Source: an uncultured Dokdonia sp. (GTDB taxonomy: Bacteria > Bacteroidota > Bacteroidia > Flavobacteriales > Flavobacteriaceae). Taken from it: 64,000 bases of DNA. The notes beneath the pieces were generated by a model. The model had not been told where the DNA came from, searched no databases, and saw only the letters and a program-made list of their open reading frames with translations. The stretch is from NCBI GenBank assembly GCA_947503305.1, contig CANNDF010000001.1, positions 1,149,927 through 1,213,926 on the forward strand, read 5' to 3'. Below, piece after piece: positions 51,265-62,100 of the stretch. The first letter of the stretch is position 1; the number at the start of each line of letters is the position of its first letter. The position numbers were made by a program, and so were the translations under genes.

Positions 51265-51726
51265 ATGAAAACATTTTTATACACATGTAGTACCCTTTTA
51301 ATAGCAACCCTATTTATCGCATGTGAAACCGACCCTATTTTAGAAGATTTTGAAACTGAAAACCTAGTACTAAACCAAGAAAACACTCAAATAATACTTG
51401 ACGACACAGCGACTAAACGCAATGATGATGAGGACGATCTTCCAGGACAGGAAAATCGTATGACAGACGATGAGGACGATCTTCCAGGACAAGGAAATCG
51501 TATGACAGATGATGAGGACGATATGCCAGGACAAGGAAATCGTATGACAGACGATGAGGACGATATGCCAGGACAGGGAAATCGTATGACAGACGATGAG
51601 GACGATATGCCAGGACAGAGAAATCATATGACAGACGATGAAGACGACCTTCCAGGACAAGGAAATCGTATGACAGACGATGAGGACGATATGCCAGGAC
51701 AGCAGGGGCGAAAGACTGAATACTAG
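51265..51726 (+). CDS. Acidic-repeat lipoprotein upstream of a sensor kinase
   Basis: 153 residues. The lipoprotein signal is MKTFLYTCSTLLIATLFIAC (lipobox LFIAC). After about 30 residues come seven tandem 14-residue repeats of consensus TDDEDDLPGQGNRM (51421-51708; last copy partial), then QGRKTEY. The repeats alternate DDEDD, which could bind Ca2+, with a PGQ turn. Its position before the TPR kinase and regulator parallels the proline-rich lipoprotein at 6,725. Confidence 0.82.
   Translation: MKTFLYTCSTLLIATLFIACETDPILEDFETENLVLNQENTQIILDDTATKRNDDEDDLPGQENRMTDDEDDLPGQGNRMTDDEDDMPGQGNRMTDDEDDMPGQGNRMTDDEDDMPGQRNHMTDDEDDLPGQGNRMTDDEDDMPGQQGRKTEY
51421..51708 (+). repeat. 42-bp coding tandem repeat, seven copies
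   Basis: Six full 42-bp units plus a partial seventh inside the lipoprotein gene. Unit variants alternate CTTCCAGGA and ATGCCAGGA (Leu or Met). Differences between units are few and mostly third-base or Leu/Met changes, so expansion is recent or homogenised by recombination. Confidence 0.95.
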
Positions 51727-51798
51727 AAAGATAATTTAAGTCTCTATGAAGAATATTCTGTAAAAAATAATAAACGCATTATATTTACTTAATTTATT

Positions 51799-51840
51799 TT
51801 ACTAAAGCTTTATTCAAAATTTTGAATAAAGCTTTAGTAA
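51799..51840. repeat. Perfect 42-bp palindrome between lipoprotein and kinase genes
   Basis: Two 21-base arms (TTACTAAAGCTTTATTCAAAA and its exact complement) with no spacer. It starts 72 bases after the lipoprotein stop and ends 7 bases before the kinase ATG. It would form a very stable RNA hairpin that could terminate or attenuate transcription and lower kinase expression relative to the lipoprotein. Confidence 0.95.
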
Positions 51841-51847
51841 TTTGAGT

Positions 51848-53926
51848 ATGAGTTTGGTAAATACTATATTTCTATTGGCTATTAAAATCCCAAATACATT
51901 GTTGATTCTCAAAGGAGTTAAATTCGTTTTTCTTACCCTTATAATTATATGTGCTATTTCATGTAATAAAACATCTTCTATTAATGGATCAAATAAAACC
52001 TGGGGTAAAGAAAAAATAGAGAACCATCTTAAAATTGCAAGTAATCGTTCCATAAAAAAAGAAATCCGTCTTGCGCATTTGGATAGTGTTCTTGAGGAAA
52101 CTAAGTTTCTTAAAAAAGATACTATTAAGAGATCTATCTTATCAACAGTTGCAAATAGCTATTATCGACTAGGAGAATTAGATACAAGTTATAAAATAAA
52201 TAAGGAGATTTTGAGGTTATCATCTTCAATTGATGATAGTATTGGTCTGGGAAAGTCTACGTATGATTTGGGGTTATATTACTCTAGTGTTGATAAATTA
52301 GATAGTGCTTATTCTTATTTTTTTAGATCGGAAAAAATTTATAATACTATAGGTGATGAGCTTTCTGCTGGAGAGGCATTGTTGGCAATGGCTATTACTC
52401 AGAAGAATGTGAAGGATTATGTGGGATCAGAGGCAAATTCGGTAAAAGCAGTTCAACTCCTACAAAAAATAAATAACAAAAGATATTTAGCCTCAGCATA
52501 TAATAATTTGGGAACGGTTTCAAGACGGTTAGGGAATTTTGATGAAGCGATTAATTATTATAAAATTTCCCAGGACTATCGTAGAGAACTTGATAATAAT
52601 AGTATTTTACTAGTAGGTTCATTAAATAATATAGGAACCGTATATACAGATAAAAAATACTATGCTGCGGCGATTTCTCATTTTAATGAAGCTCTGACTT
52701 ATGATAGCTTACAATACAACAAACCCAAAACTTATGCTCGACTTTTAGACAATCTGGCCTATGCAAAATACCTTTCTGGCGACATAAATACATTTCCAGA
52801 TCTTTTTTTTAAAGCCCTTCATATACGTGATAGCGTTAATGATAGACTGGGATCAGTAACCAGTAACTTGCGTATTGCCAGAGTGTATCATGATAAAGGT
52901 GACACAGCTCATGCAAAAGAATATGTGTATACAGCCTATCAAAAAGCTAAACAGGCAACCTACAATGACGGGATTTTGGAGTCATTAAATTTATTAATGA
53001 AAGTTTCTCCACCTCAAGAAGGGATTGCCTATGGAGAAGAGTATATACGGATCAGCGATAGCCTTCAAAAAGAAGAAAGAGCCTTTCAGAATAAGTTTGC
53101 CCGTATTAGATATGAAACAGATACTCTGGAAGTAGAGAAAGAAAAAGCGACCCGTACTACTAAAAGGCTTTCATTTATATTATTAGTATTTGTTATCCTA
53201 TTTTTAATAGTGTATATCTTTATCCAGCGACGTAGCGCTCGGAAAGAACTAGAATATCAAGAAGGACAACAAAAATCCAACGAAGAGATATATGGACTCA
53301 TGCTTGCCCAGCAATCCAAACTAGAAGAAGGAAAGCATATAGAAAAGTTACGTATTTCAGAAGAACTACATGATGGAATATTAAGTCGTTTATTTGGTAT
53401 ACGACTTAGTCTGGATAGTCTCAATAGAAAACAAGGTGATGATATTGCTATAAAACGAGAAGCCTATCTTGAAGAACTCAAAGAATTAGGACAAGAAATA
53501 CGACAGATATCACATGATCTTAATGATGCAAAATTTACTGCAGATACAGTCTTTCCAGATGTTCTTATGAACTTGTTAAAAGAACAATGCGGCCCTTATT
53601 CACTCTCCTATGATCTTATATCAGATCCAGATATAAACTGGGAAGAGATTAGTAATGCAAAAAAAATCCACGTATATCGTATTATCCAGGAAAGCCTTAC
53701 CAATATAAAAAAACACGCCAAAGCAGAAAACGTTACCGTTATTTTTGAAAAAATAGATTCAGGAATAGAGCTTACCATAGAAGACGACGGTATAGGTATG
53801 GAAACCAGTAAAGTAAAATCAGGAATAGGGCTTAAAAACATCAAATCCAGAGTCACTAAAATAGCAGGATCCTATAATTTTAACAGTAAAATAGGTGATG
53901 GAACGCAAATTAAGATTTCTTTTTAA
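51848..53926 (+). CDS. TPR sensor histidine kinase, lipoprotein-like N-terminus
   Basis: 692 residues from the ATG at 51848. A hydrophobic segment ending ICAISC resembles a lipobox, so a start nearer to it is possible. TPR repeats span about 70-400 (for example YNNLGTVSRRLGNFDEAINY, LNNIGTVYTDKKYYAAAISH). One membrane helix is at about 440-460 (SFILLVFVILFLIVYIFI). The H-box LHDGILSRLFG (His near 508) and ATPase boxes NIKKHAKAENV and DDGIGMETSKVKSGIGLKNI are intact. It pairs with the regulator at 54,031. Confidence 0.88.
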   Translation: MSLVNTIFLLAIKIPNTLLILKGVKFVFLTLIIICAISCNKTSSINGSNKTWGKEKIENHLKIASNRSIKKEIRLAHLDSVLEETKFLKKDTIKRSILSTVANSYYRLGELDTSYKINKEILRLSSSIDDSIGLGKSTYDLGLYYSSVDKLDSAYSYFFRSEKIYNTIGDELSAGEALLAMAITQKNVKDYVGSEANSVKAVQLLQKINNKRYLASAYNNLGTVSRRLGNFDEAINYYKISQDYRRELDNNSILLVGSLNNIGTVYTDKKYYAAAISHFNEALTYDSLQYNKPKTYARLLDNLAYAKYLSGDINTFPDLFFKALHIRDSVNDRLGSVTSNLRIARVYHDKGDTAHAKEYVYTAYQKAKQATYNDGILESLNLLMKVSPPQEGIAYGEEYIRISDSLQKEERAFQNKFARIRYETDTLEVEKEKATRTTKRLSFILLVFVILFLIVYIFIQRRSARKELEYQEGQQKSNEEIYGLMLAQQSKLEEGKHIEKLRISEELHDGILSRLFGIRLSLDSLNRKQGDDIAIKREAYLEELKELGQEIRQISHDLNDAKFTADTVFPDVLMNLLKEQCGPYSLSYDLISDPDINWEEISNAKKIHVYRIIQESLTNIKKHAKAENVTVIFEKIDSGIELTIEDDGIGMETSKVKSGIGLKNIKSRVTKIAGSYNFNSKIGDGTQIKISF

Positions 53927-54030
53927 TTAAAAATTAGTAGATTGCAGTAACTAATTTGATTAATAACACTCTTCCCTAACAAAGTGTCGATTAGTAGCTC
54001 ATATACTTAATCAATCTAAAAGTAATAGCT

Positions 54031-54702
54031 ATGAAGAAGAAACTGCATGTTTTAATGGTAGATGATCATCCTATGATCATAGAAGGGTATAAAAATGCCC
54101 TAGAAAGTTATTGTAAAGACGATTACAAACTTACAATGGATATTGCACACGATTGTGATGAAGCCATTGCATATATTGATAGGACTCCTAAGTCCAAGCC
54201 GTATAACTTAGCACTTATTGATGTGCAATTACCCGCATCTTCAAGAGGCGATATTACATCTGGAGAGGGGATTGCAAAGTACTTAAAGGAAAAACACAAT
54301 AGAGCTCGTATCATTATACTTACGATGCATCATGAGGCTACTCGAATTCATAATATCTTAGAGAAGTTAGATCCCCACGGATTTTTGATAAAAAGCGATA
54401 TCTCATCTTCAGAACTTCATCATGCCTTTGAGCAAGTTCTTAATAGAAAGACCTATTATAGTAGTGCTGTAAATAGCCATTTAAGAAAAGTAGTGGCAAA
54501 TAATGTTACAGTAGATCAGGTAAACCTACAGATACTATATCATTTATCAAGGGGAGTACTCACAAAAAACCTTACAAATCATATAGAGCTATCACTTAGC
54601 GCCATAGAAAAGCGTAAAAAACTATTAAAGCAAAAATTAGACATTCGTTCAGAAAGTGATGAACGACTTTTAGAAGAAGCTCGGAAAAGAGGTTTGGTAT
54701 AA
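54031..54702 (+). CDS. NarL-type response regulator
   Basis: 223 residues. The receiver domain has Asp11-Asp12 (MVDDHPM), phospho-acceptor Asp64 (LALIDVQLP), Thr in LTMHH and Lys in LIKSD. The C-terminal HTH is LuxR-like but divergent (LSRGVLTKNLTNHIELSLSAIEKRKKLLKQKL). It follows the kinase after 104 bases and resembles the regulator at 8,589 in length and layout, indicating paralogous systems. Confidence 0.88.
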   Translation: MKKKLHVLMVDDHPMIIEGYKNALESYCKDDYKLTMDIAHDCDEAIAYIDRTPKSKPYNLALIDVQLPASSRGDITSGEGIAKYLKEKHNRARIIILTMHHEATRIHNILEKLDPHGFLIKSDISSSELHHAFEQVLNRKTYYSSAVNSHLRKVVANNVTVDQVNLQILYHLSRGVLTKNLTNHIELSLSAIEKRKKLLKQKLDIRSESDERLLEEARKRGLV

Positions 54703-54826
54703 AAATAATCGAATCTACATTAATACTTTCTTGACAATATACCCTTACGTCCCAAAATTATAAGTGCTAGGGATAGACAAAAAATAGATTCTTGAATCAT
54801 TAGATACTTATGAATTTATTTTTTAC

Positions 54827-54840
54827 GCTTTCGCGAAAGC
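54827..54840. repeat. Genome palindrome in the gene-poor region
   Basis: GCTTTCGCGAAAGC, a perfect core 125 bases after the response regulator stop. Confidence 0.85.
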
Positions 54841-55040
54841 AAAACCTTTCATAGATCAAATTTGTATAAAAAATCGATACAATACGCCTTTTCTAGAAGG
54901 CAGTTTTGTAGGAAACCCCTTATCTATAGGGAAAATTGCGGTAAAACCGTAATTTTTTTGTGGGCATACCCGAAAAAAAATTAGAGAAGTATGATTAGAT
55001 TAGTAAAGAGATTGAGGCATATCTATAATCACTTTATAAA

Positions 55041-55054
55041 TGTCATTTATGACA
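55041..55054. promoter_or_regulatory. Second TGTCAT-N2-ATGACA palindrome
   Basis: TGTCATTTATGACA shares the 6-bp arms of the operator at 42039-42052. It could be a remote site of the XRE regulator. No gene starts close by. Confidence 0.35.
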
Positions 55055-55493
55055 AAGACAATTAGATATACTTCATGCTTAATAATAAGTATTTTTATTG
55101 GTTTGTAATGTTTCATAACAAATAGGAATATGTTTATATGTGGTATTCAAATTTAGGGGCTTGTGCAACACATAAATTCATATCATGAAACCAATATTTC
55201 CCCCAGCTTTAAAATAGCCCTCGTCTAAAGAGGGCTGTTTAAAGCATATTTAAAAACAATATAGAATTGTCAATAATTCTATATTTTCCTACATCTACAC
55301 TTTTTTTATAGCCAAAGTTTCTATACTTTACAAATACTTTTTTACACTTTATTTTGAATAGGTTCAAAACGAGTTTCTGTAAAATAATGAGGTCGGTTTT
55401 CATCTTTTATTTTGAGGTTTATCTGTAAAATCGAAAGATTTTTTGTTCTCTTTAAACCAAAAACTTGTCTTAAAGTATTGTTAATACGCATTT

Positions 55494-55522
55494 AATCGAT
55501 ATATTTGTGTATTATATCGATT
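55494..55522. repeat. Inverted repeat with 10-bp arms
   Basis: AATCGATATA and TATATCGATT separated by 9 bases. It may be a regulator site or hairpin in the region before the adhesin gene. No further evidence. Confidence 0.5.
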
Positions 55523-56183
55523 TAGAATTCAAAACAAACTAAAGTTGTAATTTAATTTTTTTTCTTAAAAAAATATCCTATAAATTTAGACCAATAAAAA
55601 TTGTTTTGTAGTTACAATTGATGTGTAGAATAGGTTTTTATAAATTGAAAATATAAAAAATCAATTCACAAACATTGTCAATTATACATATTTAAAATAT
55701 TGATAGTATATAATGTAAACTATAAATAGTGTATAAGATTATTAGCATAAAACAATAATTTATATACTAATCGAAGAAATAAAAAACCCCGCAATTGTAA
55801 AACTTTGGCGAGCAAACAAAAGCAGGGTCGTGAATAACAATCAATTAATAAACTGACCATTATGTTGAGATGTCTTCAAATTATTTGTTTAAAAATCCAT
55901 AGGATGTATAAACAAATAAACTTTAAAATTTCCCCAACACTAAACGATAAATTTCTTATCAAATTTTCTGGGAGGGAAGATATAAAATTTCCAAGTATTT
56001 TAAAAACAATACGATCTGTAGTTTCCTATAGAAAGAATAGATACTTCCTGGTTTTAAGTAACCAAAAAACACAGGGTCCTTTGTATCAATCTTGGCTTTT
56101 ACCACAATTATAAATTAAGCAGTCAGCTACTTAACAGAATTGGCAGGGTTTGTAACCAACTGTCTATAAATACGTTTTTACAC

Positions 56184-59100
56184 ATGAAAAAAAATACTTT
56201 ACTCACGATATTTACTGTTTTAATGCTTTCTTTAGTTCATGCACAGCGTCATGAACTTCAGGATGTTTCAGGCTTGTTAATACAGACTGATAGATGCCTA
56301 GAAGATCAAGGAGTTTTTGAGTCATGTTCTTCTGGACTAGTTTCCAATTTTGAAAATCAAAATAATACAACAGTATCAAGAACAGTTACAACAGTAGATC
56401 TTAATGGAGCACTTGCTGGCACTGACAATAGTGTAGTATCTCCAGTAGGGTTTATTGTCCCTACAGTAACTATTGATAATATAATTTCGACAACATCGGG
56501 GGATTTACTTAATGCTATTATAACATTCTCAAGTAATCCTTCTGGAACCCCTGCGGGAGTACCGGATGCAGATGATCTTATCGTAATTTTTGATGCGGCG
56601 GGTACACAACTTGGAAGTATAGGAATTAACCAAATATTAGGACCTGTAGATATAGTATATGGTTCTAATACTATGAGGATACAAAGTATTTCTTCTGGAG
56701 TATATAGTGTTACAGATGCTTTTGGAGCACCTATATTAAGCGGAAATCTAGAAGCCTTTTTATTTAATCTTCAATATGCTCATAATGGTGTTGCAGGAGG
56801 AGGGACAGAAGGTGAGCGTTATATGATTGTAGAAGTAACAGATGCAGATAATACATTATCTGCAACATCTGTAATAAATACTCAATATCCCCCATCTGCT
56901 ACTGATGATGTAAATGCAATAGCAGCAAATGCGGTAAGTCCAGTTACAGGTGATTTGGATAGTAATGACACGGATTTATCTGTGGGGGATGCTTTGAGTA
57001 TTGCAGAAGTAAATGGATTTTCAGGAGCTGTAGGAAATTCATTTGCAAGTACTTATGGATTTATAACAGTACAATCCAATGGAACATATAGTTATAGTGT
57101 CGATACCTCAAATATAGCCGTAAGTGGTTTGCGTAATGGGACAAGTCTACAAGATATAATCTCATATACAGTTCAAGATCTTAATGGAAATCAGGATTTT
57201 GGTTTTGTAACGGTAACAATAAATGGAGTAGATGAACTTCCGGTAGCAACAGATAATACAAATTCAGTAACTGTAGGAGGAACTACTGTTGTTAATGGTG
57301 ATGTGATTTTTGATGATGATGGTTTTGGGGTGGATTCTGGAGATAGACCTTTGGCCATTTTTGTATGGGAAAATCAATTTAGCGCACCCGGTGGTGTTTT
57401 TGCAAATCTTTCAGGACCCGTAAACGGACAATCGAGGACGGAACCTGTGACAGGAGTTCAAGTATCTTTTGTGTCATCAGATCCAGATAATATAGGGATT
57501 CCTAATCAAGATCAGGTGGTATACCAAACAGCTACAAATGGAGGCCATACGGGATATTTTGGATTTGCAATAGATGCAAATGTAAATCCATCTGCATCCT
57601 CAACCATCACAATGAATTTTGATGAACCTATTGTAAACTTAAGTTTTACACTGTCAGATATAGATTGGTCTCAAAATGACTCCTGGCAAGATCAAATGAC
57701 TGTGACTGGAAGTTTAGGAGGCTCATTAGTACCATTCTCACCTCAAGTAGCAGGAACAGTTGTTACTGTGGGGTCAGATACCTTTTACGGAACAGGATCA
57801 GTACCTCCTCAAGATGCACATGGAAATGTAGTTATTAACTTTTCGACTCCTGTAGATCGAGTGATCATAGATTATAATTATGGTCCTGATGCTACCGCAG
57901 CAGATAATGGAGGACAAATTGCAGCAATTTCAGATCTGATATGGCAAGCTACTGGAGCACCTAGGGTGAGCGAAGTAGATGGTGTAGGAGGAAATGTAGG
58001 GGCGGTATATGCTACAACGTATGGTTTTATTACAATTAATGGAGATGGAACCTATACATATACATTAGATACCACAAATACAGATGTGATGAATCTAGGA
58101 ACAGGAGCGACATTAATGGATGTGATTCCATATACGCTTATAGATTCTGTTGATAATTCTGGAAATACGGATATTGGGAATCTTACAATAACAATCAATG
58201 GCCCTGCAGCTGTAAATTGTACAGTGCCTTCGGCCATTACGGGGATTACAGATATAACAATAGATGAGGGTGATATGACCTCATTTACAGCAAGTGGGGG
58301 AACACCAGGTGTAGTTACCTGGGCAATAAGCCCAACGACAGGCGTGAGTACTGCAACAGGTACAGGTTTGAGTACCGGGAATATCACCTTTGCGACAGCA
58401 GGTTCGTATACGATTACCTACACTTCGACAAATGATAATGATCCATTAGGATGTAATACTACAGAAACAGCTACGGCTTCTGCAGTGATTACTGTGGATC
58501 CTCCGTTGGTTTGTACTACACCCTCAGCCATTACTGGGATTACAGATATTACAATAGATGAAGGGGATATGACTTCTTTTACAGCAAGTGGCGGAGCACC
58601 AGGTGTCGTGACTTGGGCTGTAAGTCCAACGACAGGAGTGAGTCCAGCAACAGGTAGTGGTTTAAGTACTGGGAATATCACGTTTGCGACAGCGGGATCT
58701 TATACGATTACGTATACCTCCACCAATGATAATGACCCTGCGGGTTGTACTACAACAGGAACAGCTACGGCTTCTGCAGTGATTACTGTGGATCCTCCGT
58801 TGGTTTGTACTACACCCTCAGCCATTACTGGGATTACAGATATCACAATAGATGAAGGAGATATGACTTCCTTTACAGCAAGTGGCGGAGCACCAGGTGT
58901 CGTGACTTGGGCCGTAAGTCCAACGACAGGAGTAAGTCCTGCAACAGGTAGTGGTTTAAGTACTGGGAATATCACGTTTGCGACAGCGGGATCTTATACG
59001 ATTACATATACCTCAACCAATGATAATGACCCTGCGGGTTGTACTACAACAGAAACAGCTACGGCTTCTGCAGTGATCACTGTGGATCCACCTTGTACAG

Positions 59101-62100
59101 TACCTTCTGCAATTACTGGGATTACAGATATCACGATAGATGAAGGGGATATGACTTCCTTTACAGCAAGTGGCGGAGCACCAGGTGTCGTGACTTGGGC
59201 CGTAAGTCCAACGACAGGAGTGAGCCCTGCAACAGGTAGTGGTTTAAGTACTGGAAATATCACGTTTACGACAGCGGGATCTTATACGATTACGTATACC
59301 TCAACCAATGATAATGACCCTGCGGGTTGTACTACAACAGAAACAGCTACGGCTTCTGCAGTGATCACTGTAGATCCACCTTGTACAGTACCTTCTGCAA
59401 TTACTGGGATTACAGATATTACAATAGATGAAGGAGATATGACTTCCTTTACAGCAAGTGGCGGAACACCAGGTGTAGTGACTTGGGCTGTAAGTCCAAC
59501 AACAGGAGTGAGCCCCGCGACAGGTGCTGGTTTGAGTACTGGGAATATCACTTTCGCGACAGCGGGATCTTATACGATTACGTATACATCGACCAATGAT
59601 AATGACCCTGCTGGGTGTACGACTATTGAAACAGCCACGGCTTCTGCAGTGATTACTGTAGACCCTATTGATGATGGCGATGGCGTCCCTGCTTCGGTCG
59701 AAGATGCCGGTCCTAATGGCGGTGATGGAAACGATGATGGTATTTTAGATTCGTTACAAGGCAACGTGGCCTCCCTTCCCGACGCTACAGGGTCCGGAAA
59801 TTATATTACGTTAGAAGTGATCGTTACAGGAGATTGTAGTCAGATTACCTCTATGAGTGCAGTGATGGAAAGTGATCTTGCCGATCAGGATACCTTTTTT
59901 GATTATCCTGTAGGTCTGGTAGATTTTACCTTGGCTTGTGGAAGTATAGGAGGATCGGCAGACGTCAATGTCTATTGGCACGGACTCAATACCATAGAAT
60001 TCTTTAGAAAATATGGATCCAGTGCTCCCGGAGCAAATGATGCCACCTATAATCCTCAAAGCGCGATATTATCCACATCGGATATTGGATCAGAAGTAGT
60101 TCCTACTTCTATTTATTCGGTAACCGATGGGATGCCAGGAGATGAAAGTGCTACCCCAGCTGAGATTGTAGATCCGGTAGGGCCCTCAGTGATTACCATA
60201 GGATGTCAGGATATCGTTCCTTCGGGATGTCCTACCGCTCCAATAATTGCAGGAGATGTGTCCTTTGATATCATCAACGAAATGGATGAAGCATCATCTA
60301 ATGCTTCTTCCAAAACATTTAATTCTATTACCATTGCAGGAGAACCAAACCCTTTTACAGATTTATTAGTCCCTGACTTTGTTACTTTTAATTATGGTAA
60401 CCCTACAGCTGCTAATCAACAGATGCGAGAAAATGGGGTAGATGGGGCCAGTATCACCGATCCTAATTTTGAATCCGAATTAATTGCTGCGAATACCAGT
60501 CGAAATTTAAACTTCTATTTTAGAAATGACGGAGGTATTTTACCCACAGATTTTGTAAACTATTCGTTTAACTATGATATAAACACAGCTGGGAATAGAT
60601 ATGTAATTATTACTGAACGCGGAGGTAATAATTCGATGACTGTTCAAGCGATAGATGAAAATGGAGACCTGATCGGAACCTCTCAACCGGTAACTGCCGG
60701 AGGCGGTGGAAATTATATAGATACGGGTGTAGCCAATGAAAATGGGCAGACCATTCATATGGTGATCTACCCACTTACCGCCTTTGTATGTCCGGGGACT
60801 CCCATTCGAGGGGTACGATTGACACAAACAGGCGCTCCGGTATCTGGAGGCGATGGAGGTGATGGGAAAATATTTGTAGTATACGATCCTTTCTTCTTAA
60901 CACCACCACCTACACTGGACCTTTCTTCTTCTGTGATTACGCAGCCTGTTTGTCCAGCTAATGAAGGAAGCATTGAATTAAGTGCCACCGATAACGGAGG
61001 AGGTACCTTAGAATATTCTATAGATGGCGGAGCTACCTTCCAGGCGAGCAATACATTTACCAATCTGGCACCGGCCACCTATGACATTCAAGTACAATAT
61101 GTCGGACAACCGGGATGTGCCAACACGGCTACGATTACACTCGTAGATGGAGGATGTGTAGATCCTTGTGATCCTATAGCTTCTGGAAATACGGATACCG
61201 ATGGTGATGGATTGTCTGATATTTGTGATGAAGATGATGATAATGATGGAATTTTAGATACTGAAGAAGGTGTTGTATTATGTACAACGACCACTACACT
61301 TTTAAATGGTACAACTCTAGCCGAAGGAGGAACAGATCCTATAGGTACTGTACTTTCTAATAATGTAGATATAATAGGAAGTGTTTCGGATACTGGATCT
61401 TTTGATTTATTAGATGGTACTATTGAAGTATCTGAAATGAGACCGCTCGGTGCAATGGAAATAAACTTTGCTGGCAGCTCCACGATAAACTTTGTAAATA
61501 GAAACAATCCAGATTTTAGTCCTGGAGATACCGCTGGAGTTTTTGTTGACCTTGGCGGAACAGCCACAAATGCTATTATAACTTGGGGTAATGGGCAATT
61601 TGATCCTGGAGAAGATTATGAGATTCGCTTTGATCCAAGTGTTACACCTGTCATTGTAAATCCAATAGCAGGAATAAATATAACACAGGCTCCTGGGCTA
61701 GTACAGTTTGATAATACTACGGCTACGGCTATTTCAGGTGCCGATGCCAGAATGATGGTGATCACATTACCCAATGTGACAAACTATGAAGTGATCAGAA
61801 CAGATACCGCGATAGCAGATAGTGGCGGTGTTAATTTAACACACGAAGTATTATGTGATACCGATACCGATGAAGATGGAATACCAAATCATCTAGACCT
61901 TGATAGTGACAATGATGGAATATATGATGTAGAAGAGAGTGGTGGGGTAGATACAGATAATGATGGTCAGGCCGATGATACGGATGGCGATAGTACAAAT
62001 AACAATGGAGTGCCAAATTCTGCGAATGGCGGAACAGGAAACACTCCGATCGATAGTGATCCAGCGAATGCAGATGGCCCCGACTTTTTAGATACCGACA

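Larger units (their letters stand above)
54703..56183. other. Long gene-poor region upstream of the giant adhesin gene
   Basis: About 1.5 kb of AT-rich sequence with no convincing gene. It contains a perfect genome palindrome (54827-54840), the hairpin GCGGTAAAACCGTAATTTTTTTG (54938-54960), the XRE-type palindrome TGTCATTTATGACA (55041-55054), a terminator-like AGCCCTC/GAGGGCT hairpin near 55217-55238 and a 10-bp-arm inverted repeat AATCGATATA...TATATCGATT (55494-55522). An 83-codon frame at 55862-56113 has no recognisable features. A structured leader or small RNAs are possible. Confidence 0.6.

Noticed and set aside
51370..51660. Minus-strand frame opposite the 42-bp repeats, and the idea of a CRISPR array there
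   Set aside because: The repeats are contiguous with no unique spacers and encode in-frame acidic repeats on the plus strand after a good lipoprotein signal; the antisense frame is a by-product of the repeat.
55862..56113. 83-codon plus-strand frame before the adhesin
   Set aside because: No signal, motif or clear start context, and it lies in a region dense with inverted repeats. It is left as unproven and mentioned in the region entry.
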